A DNA stretch of 64,000 bases, taken from positions 1-64,000 of the forward strand of contig BJHS01000006.1 in the NCBI GenBank assembly GCA_014193315.1, written 5' to 3'. Positions within the stretch are counted from its first letter, which is position 1. Each line of letters opens with the position of its first letter. A program made the position numbers and the translations under genes. The stretch comes from Verrucomicrobiota bacterium (GTDB taxonomy: Bacteria > Verrucomicrobiota > Verrucomicrobiia > Opitutales > UBA953). Of the stretch, positions 56,101 through 64,000 are shown piece by piece. The notes under the pieces are model-generated. The model saw only the letters and a program-made list of their open reading frames with translations. It ran no database searches and was not told where the DNA came from.

Positions 56101-57155
56101 TCCTCGACGAGTTCCTGGGCGGCGCGGGCAAACTGGAGAACCCACGCATGCGGCTGGTCGGCGAAGCCCCGGCCTCGCGGAGCGCCTTAGGGGACTACCG
56201 TCGCAGCGCCTCGGCCTTGCTCAACGACGGTGCCTTCAACGTCAACTCCACCTCCGTCGAGGCTTGGGCCGTATTCCTCGGTTCAGCCAAGAAGATCGCC
56301 ATCGCGAAGTTAGCGGCGACCTCCCCGATGACCGATGGCAACGCCCGTTTCCCGCGGGCGACGCCGACCGGCTCCGAGCCCATCGCGACCGGGGCCTATA
56401 ATGAGGCGACCAAATCCAACTGGACGGGCTTCGTAAACTTGACGGATGCGCAAATCCGTCTGCTCGCCGCCGCCATCGTTAAGGAAAACAAAGCTCGCTT
56501 CCTGCTCACCACGCGCACCGAACGCGACAGCACCAACCCACCGACGACTCGCCTGTTCCGCGGCTTGACGAAGGCGGCCACCCCCTACCTCAGCCTCGCC
56601 GAATTCATCAATCGGTTCCTGACCCCAGGGTCTACGAATGCGTGGGCGACTCGCTGCGGCGCGCTCCAGGCGGCCATCTTCCGGGCGGACAACCCGCCCG
56701 CCGGCGGTCCACCCATCGCCGGCCTGACGGACCGGCTTACCAACCGCTACACCGTGGGCATGATGAACGCGAACAACTGGCCGCGCCCGACGGGACTCGC
56801 CAGTTTCCCCTACGCCGCCAATGTCGAGGCCATGGAGCAAGGCGGCGCCAACCGTACCCACGTCGCGATGGGCTTGCCCGGCAACCTGCTGCAAGTCGAC
56901 CTACTCCAATCGCTTGGTGCCTCCCTCGCCACGCGTTCGGACACGTTCACCATCCGGGCCTACGGTGAAACGGTGGGCTTCGATGGCAACCCCGGAGCCT
57001 GCCTGCTGGAAGCGGTCGTGCAACGCCTCCCTTCGTTCGTCAACGACCTCGACCCAGCCGAGACGGCATTCAAAGACCTGCGCCTTGCCAACCAGCTCTT
57101 CGGCCGACGTTTCAAGGTCATCTCCCTACGCTGGCTCAAACCCCATGAAGGCTAA
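53145..57155 (+). CDS. Giant pseudopilin-like protein (Verru_Chthon cassette A type), copy 1
   Basis: Exported protein of 1,336 aa. A 15-residue basic leader ends in RRYG, followed by FGLILALIIMGMMVMTIIVI, a prepilin-like helix without the usual Glu at +5. Landmarks follow: LGHLQQEAGPDRRATARADL near residue 70, NPMWTGVWRTDKP, AYWIGDEGVKARINLEEPR near residue 222, NVNSTSVEAWAVFLG near residue 1030 and the ending LFGRRFKVISLRWLKPHE. These are characteristic of the very large cassette A proteins of Verrucomicrobiota, whose function is unknown. Translation starts at GTG. The stop overlaps the start of its partner gene by 11 bases. A paralogue follows at 57954. Confidence 0.85.
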   Translation: MSAPSPAPRIHGRRYGFGLILALIIMGMMVMTIIVIAGFLSVESHLAIQQQLALRSRLNGLVSMRLALGHLQQEAGPDRRATARADLAQPDATSANVRNPMWTGVWRTDKPNQAPSWLVSGNDPDNPWIQSSSLAGIYGLTPSAAYPSNYWLPWETDYTSRWKELGFVRLVGPASATDVEVNALTDPTGGKPSGLVVLPKLNLTERAANGDDRQLGTYAYWIGDEGVKARINLEEPRAGLPSTDNLARSALRSAATPGVRLLKGAEALTDEFQAAALSSPRELGLLSGFSADPSATLRLYHDVTTTAAGVLADAANGGLRRDLSLAFELSDAEFTKTEFGGGVDLPATATENGSLSLKMLAPINGRSIRVSPIFNRATPEGNLRGPTWWALRDYHRLYKQVGWVGGVPTLNARTYFPNAGNIHPEADTGNTATVKQRNYLYSSIYAGDRVTLNPNVSDTGTIKENNWQLSSAPIPRPFNCAVASYLNRVFLVFNLIKDSSTGATWVYLNLTPIFVLHNPYNVALTINPTGGHSALALTFSDWDQWMFRVTRKTYVYPKRNIYDEIQRTPLTFTYTKNLGDYYRFADGNAVNDSDLFRVYVDQLTLQPGEYKVFTPRTGARSRWSRVVKLNNSFNYQGGFADEDVDWSDLWPDFRWYYFNPVYYPPALGYPPSDAFTFEVIPNGKFSVRYSLNCWPGDQLPFPAASTIGTGTNLYPAFDLYNKSSEHAEIVYRGIDSTVGSPGPLNIGDLVAQTPEKSPSPGVYQPGVIIAAFELSAKTARENTVTTSGTAPSAAGTFPLFSHSNPMAAVAHADGAGRASTAEGSGYGGGSPSYRMRVTRPTGGMNAWLSLLQSPGGAQPLTYGGLSNQVDGNVTSIHTEVPLVPPTSLGQYTHANFNVRDQQPLFGVGNSFANPQVDPTMTYSSANNWTEYDAPYLLNAALWDGYFLSGAAPKMTTAATPSQPAPSNPDSTEVSNPSLEAKPLGTVLDEFLGGAGKLENPRMRLVGEAPASRSALGDYRRSASALLNDGAFNVNSTSVEAWAVFLGSAKKIAIAKLAATSPMTDGNARFPRATPTGSEPIATGAYNEATKSNWTGFVNLTDAQIRLLAAAIVKENKARFLLTTRTERDSTNPPTTRLFRGLTKAATPYLSLAEFINRFLTPGSTNAWATRCGALQAAIFRADNPPAGGPPIAGLTDRLTNRYTVGMMNANNWPRPTGLASFPYAANVEAMEQGGANRTHVAMGLPGNLLQVDLLQSLGASLATRSDTFTIRAYGETVGFDGNPGACLLEAVVQRLPSFVNDLDPAETAFKDLRLANQLFGRRFKVISLRWLKPHEG

Positions 57156-57912
57156 GCTAATCTTCCTGCTCCTCCCCGGATGGACCTTCGCCGCGGCGGA
57201 GAAGACCCGACCGATCGCGGAAGCGACGATTCAGTTGATCTCCCTGGCAGGCGATCTCTCGGACTTGGCGCTCTGGGATGGACGCAAAGCGACGCCGCTC
57301 CTTGTCTCCGCCGATTTTTTCGGCCCACGTCTAAACTACCGGGGCGAACCTAGGCTGCGCTTGATCCGTAACGCCACGCCGACCGACCAGCCCGCGCCGC
57401 CGGTCGCAGAGCCCGACGCCCAGAACGCGCTGGTCGCGCCTGGCCCGACCGTCGCTTGGCTCGACCTGCCGCTCAACAATGGCCCGCTCAAGCTGATCCT
57501 GCTCGTGCAGCCTGAGCCAGGGCGCAATGGCATCCTCGCGATACCCGACGACGACCGCCAATTCCCGGTCGGGTCCCTTCGGTTCATGAACCTGTGCGAC
57601 TACCCTGTCTCCCTCGAGACCGGCTCGCGTGTCACCGCCTTCCCCGCAAAGGGCTCGGGTATCATCCGCCCCAATGTCCCCAGCGGTCGTTATTTCAACT
57701 GCAACCTTTACTCCGAGGAAGACCATGAGCGTCGCCTGGCCTACCACCTGCACTTTTTCTACGCCAGCGATCGACGCACCTTACTCTTCATCCTGCCGGG
57801 AGAAAAAGGAAGCGGACTCGTTCGCCTTCAGCCCATCGAAGAGCCGCCAGGGGGCGGAACCGGTGGTTCAACGCATGACGCCGCCATCAAGCCCCCGAAA
57901 ACAATAAAATAG
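57145..57912 (+). CDS. Exported partner protein of the giant pseudopilin, copy 1
   Basis: Protein of 255 aa with signal peptide (AKLIFLLLPGWTFAAAE). No known family was recognised. It is homologous to the product at 61844: both begin with a strand-rich part with SLAGDLSDLALWDGR or its counterpart, then share PVGSLRFMNLC, then RTLLFILPGEKGSGLVRL near the C-terminus, ending in a Gly/Pro tail. The start ATG lies inside the end of the upstream gene (11-base overlap), so the two are made together. The repeated pairing with a giant pseudopilin suggests a dedicated partner or subunit. Confidence 0.72.
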   Translation: MKAKLIFLLLPGWTFAAAEKTRPIAEATIQLISLAGDLSDLALWDGRKATPLLVSADFFGPRLNYRGEPRLRLIRNATPTDQPAPPVAEPDAQNALVAPGPTVAWLDLPLNNGPLKLILLVQPEPGRNGILAIPDDDRQFPVGSLRFMNLCDYPVSLETGSRVTAFPAKGSGIIRPNVPSGRYFNCNLYSEEDHERRLAYHLHFFYASDRRTLLFILPGEKGSGLVRLQPIEEPPGGGTGGSTHDAAIKPPKTIK

Positions 57913-57953
57913 CCTCGGGCGAACTTAGGGCGACATCGACTAATTGATACTAT

Positions 57954-60900
57954 GTGGTCGTATCCCGAGTTCTAGGGTTTATCCTGCATTGCATCAGTAT
58001 CCTTAAAGTCCAGACTGAGGGCTTCCCCTTGCCCCCTCACGGTCCACACCCCCCTTCGAGCCCCGCAGTTCGGAGTAACCGACAAGGCTTCACCCTGGTC
58101 TTGGCTCTGACGATCATGGCCATGTTGTTGCTTGTCGTCATCACGCTCGTTTCCTTCCTTAAGATCGAGTCACGCTTGGCCACGCTCGCGGTCAACAAGG
58201 CGCAAGCACGGATGCAGGCGATGGTCTCGCTTCGTCTCGCCTTGGCCCACCTGCAACAGGAAGCTGGACCAGATCGCCGAACCACTGCCCGGGCCGATAT
58301 CACGGCTAACACCATGCAGCCTAACTGGAATTGGACTACGATCAAGAACCCCCTTTGGACGGGCGTCTGGCGGACGGATAAGCCGGCGCAACCTCCGGCG
58401 TGGCTCGTCAGCGGTCGCCATGATCGCCCCGCTGGGGCGCAATTGATTTCGCTCTCAGGCGCCTTGAGCTACCCGGCCGATGCTCAGCTCCCTTGGGATA
58501 CGAGTTACCTGCCGCCGCCGGTGAACCTCATCACCTTGGTCGGCGATGCCAGCGCCTCCGCGGGTGAGCTGCCCTCGGCCAACAGTTTCGGGAAACCGGA
58601 TGGACGCATCAGCCTCCCGCGGATCCCCCTGCCCGACCCTGGCGTCGCGGGCACTTATGCTTATTGGATCGGCGACGAGGGCGTTAAAGCCCGCCTCAAC
58701 CTAACCGACCCACGACTCACCCCTCCGACCGGCACAGCGACCGATCAGATGAAGCAAGAGGCGCTCCGAGGCACCGCGCGCGCGGGGGTCGAGATCCTTC
58801 AAGGACTAGAGACCATGCCCGTCGGCGGCATCGACCCGCGAGTCCGCTCCATGCAGGAGCTCCCCTTGCTCACCCTTGCCACGGGCACCGGCCTACTGGA
58901 AACGACGCCCCCCTCGGTAGCCAAGCACCTCTACACCGAGACGACCTTCTGGTCGCGAGGCGTCAACAGCGACTCACGTTTCGGCGGTCTGAAGATCGAC
59001 CTCTCCCTCGCCTTCGAATTGACCGAGGTCGAATGGCTGGCTAGCGAATTTTCCGCAGGACCTCCGCCCATGGATTCGGCAGGCGGCAATCTCGCTGGGG
59101 TGACGTACCTCTTCCATCCCGACGACACGACCCAACGGGCCGCCTACGGCGACTTAAAGGTCAACGTTCCTTACGGCGGGGCGAATCACTCCCTCTCGAC
59201 GCTCTACACCTTCGCGGTCAACCCGAGCAACCCCACCCAGCTGGCTCGCGGGCCGACGTGGGACGCGCTGCGCAACTACTACCGGCTCTACAAGGAACTG
59301 GACTGGTCCAGCCCGATGACACCTACGATCCGTGCACGCACGCACTTCCCCAACACCATCAGCCTCGCCGCCTCGGGCTATGGCGGTACGGCCCATTACA
59401 GCCACCGTTACAATCGGATGGATTCGGGCGAAAACTACCTAGTGCTTGATTTCTTCAATGGCCAGCCGTCTCCCCGCCCCGTCAAAGTATCCGTCACCCC
59501 TTATGTTGCGCGTCAACTCATGGTCTGGGGCTTGATGGAGGAAGCCGGCCAACTTCGCCTGACCTTGTCGCCGATCACGGTCCTGCACAACCCCTATAAC
59601 GTCGCCGTGAAACTCAGCAAGGACCCGGCGACCCAGGATATCGCCGCGATGCGACTCTCTTTCCGTGCTTGGGATAATTGGACCGTCAACTTCAGCACGA
59701 CCTCTAAAGGCTACTGGTCACGGCGGATGATTGACCTCGCCCGCATCACCGATGGCTCCGCCAACTGGGGAGAGAGTTTCCGTACCTACATCAAGGACGG
59801 CACCATCTTGCAGCCAGGTGAATTTCGGGTCTTCTCCTCGGCCAGCGTCGGACCAGTACCCTTCACCCGACTCCCCCCGCTTTCCACCAATAGTTTCGAC
59901 TTTCTCGGAGGGTTCTACCTGCCTTGGACCGACAGCAATGGCGCCCCGGTCAGTCGATTACCCACGGACACAATCTCGGTCGGGGTCGCAAGCACTGGCC
60001 CCTTCTACGTGCGCCACCTCCTGACCTGCTGGCCCGGCGACCGCATCATGGATACGGGGAACAGCAATGACGGCCAACTTTACAACGTCTGCAGTGAAGT
60101 GACGGAGCTCCTCGCCAATGACCTCGACCGCAGCGGGGTCATCCCGGCCAAGGTCTTCAGCGCCGGGGTCGTGCTACCGAAATCGGGCCAACCGCCCATC
60201 ATCCTCGCGGTCTTCGACTACGGGATGCGCTGGCCCCGGGACCCGCAACCCTTTCCGCTGTTCACCCACTCGAACCCGATGGCGACGATGACGCGTCCCG
60301 AGGCGACCGGCATCGGACCCAGCTCGATGCCGCCTGGCTACGCCAAAACCTCATCGAGTTTCAAGATGGTCGTACGCGCCGCCAACTCCTGGCCAGAGGT
60401 CCTCGAGGCCGCAGGGACCGGCTCCAGCCTCGCCTTTGGCGGGCAGAGCGTCTCTTCCGGTAACGGCGGCCAATCCAGCGCCGTCTACACCGAGGTACCG
60501 CTCGCCCCACCGATCTCGCTCGCCCAATTTGCCCACGCCAACTTCACGATTCGGGACCAAGAGCCGCTCTTTGCCATCGGGAATAGTTTCGGCTCCCTCT
60601 TCAACCCAATCAACGCAATGGGTTACAACACCTACGGGCTGACGACCTGGGACCAAACCTGGATGCTTAACGCGTCGCTCTACGACCGCTACTTCCTTTC
60701 CGGAGCCGCTCCCGAAATCACGCGCGGCGTTGTGGTCACGGAAAAACGCTCATTGACTACCGTACTCGATGACTTTGTGGCCGGCAAAGGCACTTTAGCC
60801 AACCCCCGCATCGCGCTTTTCTCCAACCGTGACACGGTGACGGTGCGAGCCATGGTCGGCAACCATCGCCGTATCGCCGGGGCCACGGTCACCGAAGGGG

Positions 60901-61844
60901 CCTTCAACGTGAACAGCACCTCGGTGGAGGCCTGGGCGACAATCCTCGCGAGCAGTAAACGCAATAAGATGGGGGCCGCGAACGAGACGCAGCCAGCGCC
61001 CCACCAAAACGCGCGTTACCCCCGGGCAATCCGAGCCGACTTAGCCAATTATAACTTCAAATCACCCTACGCCTCGCCCAACGCCTGGACGGGGCTAAAC
61101 ACCCTGGACGACGACCAGATCAAGCTGCTGGCCAAATCCATCGTCGATGAGATCCGGACCAGAGTCGTCCTCCCCCACCGCAGCCTCTACACGTCGATCA
61201 ACCACAGCCCCACGGAATCCTACACGATCCCGCTCCCCTTCATCGGCCTGGCTCAATTCGTGAACCGCTACCTTTGCGGGTATCATTACGACACGTCGTT
61301 GGTCGGTTGCCTGCAAAATGCGATCGTTCGCGCGGATGTCGACGGCGCCAACCTCTCTAACCGGACAGTCAACGTCGCGCCGGTCGCCGATGTCTCGCTC
61401 CTCGCCCAGAACAACGCCCCAGGCAGCACGCCGTGGACACCCCCCGATGGCCTCATACGAAGTAACCTGACGATGCAGGACCCGCGGAGCGAAGGCACCA
61501 ACCGCGGCCACCTCCTCACCGGCGCCCCGACTTCCTTGATGCAGTCCGACCTGCTCGCGGTCATCGGCCCAGCCCTCACGACCCGCTCCGACACCTTCGT
61601 GATCCGTTGCTATGGGGATATCACGACCCACCCAAGTTCCCTGAGCGCCAATGCCGGATGCTGGATTGAGGCGGTGGTCCAGCGGACGCCGGAGTTCTGC
61701 GACCCGAGCCAACCCCCGGAAACCGAGGTCTGCAGCGCTACCGACTCCTACCAGTTCAACCCGAAACTAAAGCTGGTCAACCGCTTGTTCGGTCGCCGTT
61801 TCCAGATTATCTCCTTACGCATCCTCTCTCCGAAGGAACTCTGA
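57954..61844 (+). CDS. Giant pseudopilin-like protein (Verru_Chthon cassette A type), copy 2
   Basis: Paralogue of the protein at 53145, 1,296 aa as opened at GTG 57954. The prepilin leader RSNRQG precedes FTLVLALTIMAMLLLVVITL, a cleaner Gly-Phe site than copy 1. A TTG at 58029 would give a leader of 20 residues and may be the true start. Matching landmarks are LAHLQQEAGPDRRTTARADI, NPLWTGVWRTDKPAQ, AYWIGDEGVKARLNLTDPR, NVNSTSVEAWATILAS and LFGRRFQIISLRILSPKE. The two copies share order and many blocks but differ in length, so the duplication is not recent. Its stop shares a base with the next gene (TGATG). Confidence 0.83.
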   Translation: MVVSRVLGFILHCISILKVQTEGFPLPPHGPHPPSSPAVRSNRQGFTLVLALTIMAMLLLVVITLVSFLKIESRLATLAVNKAQARMQAMVSLRLALAHLQQEAGPDRRTTARADITANTMQPNWNWTTIKNPLWTGVWRTDKPAQPPAWLVSGRHDRPAGAQLISLSGALSYPADAQLPWDTSYLPPPVNLITLVGDASASAGELPSANSFGKPDGRISLPRIPLPDPGVAGTYAYWIGDEGVKARLNLTDPRLTPPTGTATDQMKQEALRGTARAGVEILQGLETMPVGGIDPRVRSMQELPLLTLATGTGLLETTPPSVAKHLYTETTFWSRGVNSDSRFGGLKIDLSLAFELTEVEWLASEFSAGPPPMDSAGGNLAGVTYLFHPDDTTQRAAYGDLKVNVPYGGANHSLSTLYTFAVNPSNPTQLARGPTWDALRNYYRLYKELDWSSPMTPTIRARTHFPNTISLAASGYGGTAHYSHRYNRMDSGENYLVLDFFNGQPSPRPVKVSVTPYVARQLMVWGLMEEAGQLRLTLSPITVLHNPYNVAVKLSKDPATQDIAAMRLSFRAWDNWTVNFSTTSKGYWSRRMIDLARITDGSANWGESFRTYIKDGTILQPGEFRVFSSASVGPVPFTRLPPLSTNSFDFLGGFYLPWTDSNGAPVSRLPTDTISVGVASTGPFYVRHLLTCWPGDRIMDTGNSNDGQLYNVCSEVTELLANDLDRSGVIPAKVFSAGVVLPKSGQPPIILAVFDYGMRWPRDPQPFPLFTHSNPMATMTRPEATGIGPSSMPPGYAKTSSSFKMVVRAANSWPEVLEAAGTGSSLAFGGQSVSSGNGGQSSAVYTEVPLAPPISLAQFAHANFTIRDQEPLFAIGNSFGSLFNPINAMGYNTYGLTTWDQTWMLNASLYDRYFLSGAAPEITRGVVVTEKRSLTTVLDDFVAGKGTLANPRIALFSNRDTVTVRAMVGNHRRIAGATVTEGAFNVNSTSVEAWATILASSKRNKMGAANETQPAPHQNARYPRAIRADLANYNFKSPYASPNAWTGLNTLDDDQIKLLAKSIVDEIRTRVVLPHRSLYTSINHSPTESYTIPLPFIGLAQFVNRYLCGYHYDTSLVGCLQNAIVRADVDGANLSNRTVNVAPVADVSLLAQNNAPGSTPWTPPDGLIRSNLTMQDPRSEGTNRGHLLTGAPTSLMQSDLLAVIGPALTTRSDTFVIRCYGDITTHPSSLSANAGCWIEAVVQRTPEFCDPSQPPETEVCSATDSYQFNPKLKLVNRLFGRRFQIISLRILSPKEL

Positions 61845-62944
61845 TGCTCCGCCCCTACCTCGCCTGGCTCCTTACAGGAGTAGCGCTTCTTGCGCAAACC
61901 ACCGAACCCCCGGCCGGTCGGGTGCATGTGAAGTTTCGCGCCCTTTCGTTTGACGGCGCAATCCTCGGGGCAGGCTACCTTGAAGGTAAGGAGCTCCACC
62001 CTCTCGACCTCAGCAGCGACTGTCTCACCGTCGAACAGACGTACGTCGGGACCAACCCCATACGCTTCGTAGTCGGTCAGTCCAATCGCGCGACTCCAGC
62101 GCCGGAATGGGTGTCCGCACACCAACAACTGACGCACGATCAAGCCCGGATGCAGACTCTCTCGCTGGAACTCGCGACCGCCCAGCAACGACTCGGCCTC
62201 CTGACCGCCGATGCCCGCGAACGTGGCGGCAAAGCCAAGCCCAACGCCACCAGCGAAGTCGACCAACTCAAGGCAAAGGTCGAGGCATTGACCAAAGAAA
62301 TTAGCACATTGGCCCAATCGGCAGCCCGTGCCCAGGACCAAGTCAATCACCCCACCCCGACACCGACCGCCGCCGAGCCCAAAGCCCGCCCCAAGGGCAT
62401 ATCGACCGAAAAAGCCAAACCCAACGCCAAGGCCCGACCGACCAGCGATCCGCGTGCCAACGAAGCCACCGAGCGTCCGCGCTTCACGCCTTTGGCCACC
62501 CACACCTTCACCGCGGACGGTCGCTACCTCTTGCTCGTCCACCAAACACCGGTCGGCACCACCATCACCGCGATTGACGACAAAGAAGGCGCGTTCCCTT
62601 ACGGCTCGATGCAGTTCATCAATCTGTGCGCCGGACCTATCGAGATTCGATTCGGGGCCAAAGTTCTCGCTTTAAACCCCAACGGCAAAGGGACCCTCCA
62701 GGCACCGGCCGGACACAACGCCTACGCCGAGGGTGCTATCTACACCAAGGACAACGACGGCACGCATCTCGGCTATGCGATGCGCATCTTTCAGCAGGAC
62801 GACGTGCGCACCCTCTACTTCATTTTACCCGGGGATCCGGGTAGCCATGGTGTCCGCCTCAAAGGCATCGAAGAGCGCAAGGCGCCGGAGCCTCCCGCCG
62901 CCCCTCCAGGGTCCGACGGTAAGGGGCCCGAAGCGCCTCGGTAA
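61844..62944 (+). CDS. Exported partner protein of the giant pseudopilin, copy 2
   Basis: Protein of 366 aa, larger than its paralogue at 57145. After a signal peptide (YLAWLLTGVALLAQ) comes the shared N-terminal domain (FRALSFDGAILGAGYLEGK). An insertion follows: a coiled coil of about 75 residues (near 90-165) and a Pro/Lys/Ala-rich linker with TPTPTAAEPKARPKG. Then the shared C-terminal domain returns with PYGSMQFINLC and RTLYFILPGDPGSHGVRL. The coiled coil suggests dimer formation or a spacer in an envelope complex. It converges on recJ with four bases between stops. Confidence 0.72.
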   Translation: MLRPYLAWLLTGVALLAQTTEPPAGRVHVKFRALSFDGAILGAGYLEGKELHPLDLSSDCLTVEQTYVGTNPIRFVVGQSNRATPAPEWVSAHQQLTHDQARMQTLSLELATAQQRLGLLTADARERGGKAKPNATSEVDQLKAKVEALTKEISTLAQSAARAQDQVNHPTPTPTAAEPKARPKGISTEKAKPNAKARPTSDPRANEATERPRFTPLATHTFTADGRYLLLVHQTPVGTTITAIDDKEGAFPYGSMQFINLCAGPIEIRFGAKVLALNPNGKGTLQAPAGHNAYAEGAIYTKDNDGTHLGYAMRIFQQDDVRTLYFILPGDPGSHGVRLKGIEERKAPEPPAAPPGSDGKGPEAPR

Positions 62945-62948
62945 TCGT

Positions 62949-64000
62949 TCAGCCGGCGTAACGCCAATCGAGGATCTCGGCCTGTGGGAGACGCCGTCCT
63001 TGCCAGCGATTCCACTGCAGACGTACCGCCAACTCGACTGACCGACCCGCCTCGGGCATCCGGTTGGCCATCCGCCAAGCGACGAAGTTGAGCCGCCGGA
63101 CACCGGACAAGGTGAGCTGGTGGCGGAAGTTCCCCTCGCCGAAAGGCATGGGCGGGCGATCGAAGACGAAACCACGCAGGCCAAAAACCGGCTCGGGATT
63201 ACCCTCTCCGTAAGGCTGCAGCATCTCGAGATCGTCCAGCAAACGGTCCGTGACCTCGGTCGGCTTGATCCAATGCACGATTTCGATATCCCGGCCATCC
63301 ACTTGGACGGCCCCCGCCACGCGTTGCGCCGCCACCGCCGCCGCAAAACGCGTCCGGAAGGCAGGGACATCGGCCACAGCCAAGGAGACACCGACGGCCA
63401 TCGGATGGCCGCCGTAGGTTTTCAGCAGGTCGGAGCAGGCCGTGAGCGCCTCGACGAGGTTGGTGCCTGGCACCGAACGGCCGGAGCCCTTGGCAATGTC
63501 GCCTTCTTGCCCAAGGACGATGACGGGGCGGTCGAGCGCACGACAAATCTTACCGGCGGCGATACCGACGACCCCAGGATGCCAATCGCCGAAGACCACA
63601 TGGCCCGCGAGCTCCCCTTGTGACTCGGCCTGAGCGGAGGCTTCCTCGGTGACCTTCTTGTCGATTTCTTGACGCTCGCGATTGATGCCATCCAGCTGGG
63701 CGGCGTCCCGCAGGCAATCCTCCACGGACTCCGCCAAAAGCAAGTTCAGCGGCAAAGAGGCATCGGCGAGGCGACCGCTGGCGTTGATCCGTGGCCCGAG
63801 ACGGTAGGAGACGTCGACCGAGGTGAGCACCCCGCCGGGCTCCATCCCGCTGACGCTGATCAGCGCGCGGATACCCGGACGTCGGGCCTCGCCCAGCGCA
63901 CGAAGGCCGTGCGACGCAAGAATGCGGTTCTCATGACGCAGGGGGACCAAGTCGGCGATCGTGCCCAAGGCGGCAAGGTCGAGATAGTCCTTCACCGCGA
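62949..64000 (-). CDS. recJ: Single-stranded-DNA-specific exonuclease RecJ, C-terminal part
   Basis: Cut by the window edge; the N-terminal DHH part lies beyond base 64000. The visible 350 residues start in the DHH domain (AALGTIADLVPLRHENRI), continue through YRLGPRINASGR, GDWHPGVVGIAAGKI and DHHA1 with TYGGHPMAVGVSL near residue 230 of the visible part, and end in the OB-like domain with LQPYGEGNPEPVF. RecJ digests single-stranded DNA 5' to 3' in recombination and repair. The residues before VKDYL remain in frame to the window end. Confidence 0.94.
   Translation of the reverse strand, partial: AVKDYLDLAALGTIADLVPLRHENRILASHGLRALGEARRPGIRALISVSGMEPGGVLTSVDVSYRLGPRINASGRLADASLPLNLLLAESVEDCLRDAAQLDGINRERQEIDKKVTEEASAQAESQGELAGHVVFGDWHPGVVGIAAGKICRALDRPVIVLGQEGDIAKGSGRSVPGTNLVEALTACSDLLKTYGGHPMAVGVSLAVADVPAFRTRFAAAVAAQRVAGAVQVDGRDIEIVHWIKPTEVTDRLLDDLEMLQPYGEGNPEPVFGLRGFVFDRPPMPFGEGNFRHQLTLSGVRRLNFVAWRMANRMPEAGRSVELAVRLQWNRWQGRRLPQAEILDWRYAG

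Overview
The window is high-GC, densely packed bacterial chromosome. Several features point to a Verrucomicrobiota member, probably of the Opitutae type. These are two very large prepilin-like proteins of the Verru_Chthon cassette kind, a planctomycete/verrucomicrobial PSD1 plus DUF1501 pair, sulfatase and PL6 lyase genes for polysaccharide use, a ThuA-like protein and a TGS-less ThrS. The phylum call is an inference from gene content; no rRNA is present. No insertion sequence, prophage, tRNA or CRISPR array was seen.

Layout. 1-8 kb: exported degradation and redox genes (PSD1 cytochrome, DUF1501, sulfatase, cytochrome c-sorbosone dehydrogenase). 8-17 kb: two methyltransferases, a SMUG1-like uracil-DNA glycosylase, speA, a flavin reductase-like protein, a MenH-like hydrolase, lexA with its own SOS operator, a decayed PL6 lyase and an SGNH hydrolase. 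17-24 kb: thiC behind a TPP riboswitch, cutC, dnaA with a possible origin region, and the operon msrA-rarA-dus. 25-31 kb: glnD, a DedA protein, and the tight pair cysE-histidine kinase. 31-40 kb: a redoxin, a Tat-exported alkaline phosphatase, the run cysS-SIMPL-thrS, metY, TatD and EVE proteins. 40-49 kb: an apparent catabolic island of two MFS transporters, a ThuA-like protein, an enolase-superfamily enzyme, a DapA-like aldolase/lyase and an Old Yellow Enzyme homologue, on two divergent arms. 49-53 kb: a gingipain-like secreted protein, a membrane-anchored methyltransferase, a DnaQ-type exonuclease, a small secreted Cys-rich protein and a chromate transporter. 53-63 kb: two tandem copies of a two-gene module (giant pseudopilin of about 1,300 residues plus a smaller exported partner). 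The window ends inside recJ.

The most unusual content is the duplicated giant pseudopilin/partner module, the gingipain-like protein beside an apparently exported methyltransferase, the catabolic island of unknown substrate, a lexA promoter carrying a Gram-positive-style SOS box almost on the start codon, and a PL6 lyase gene with two separate lesions. Most genes lack a clear Shine-Dalgarno sequence and start after C/T-rich leaders.
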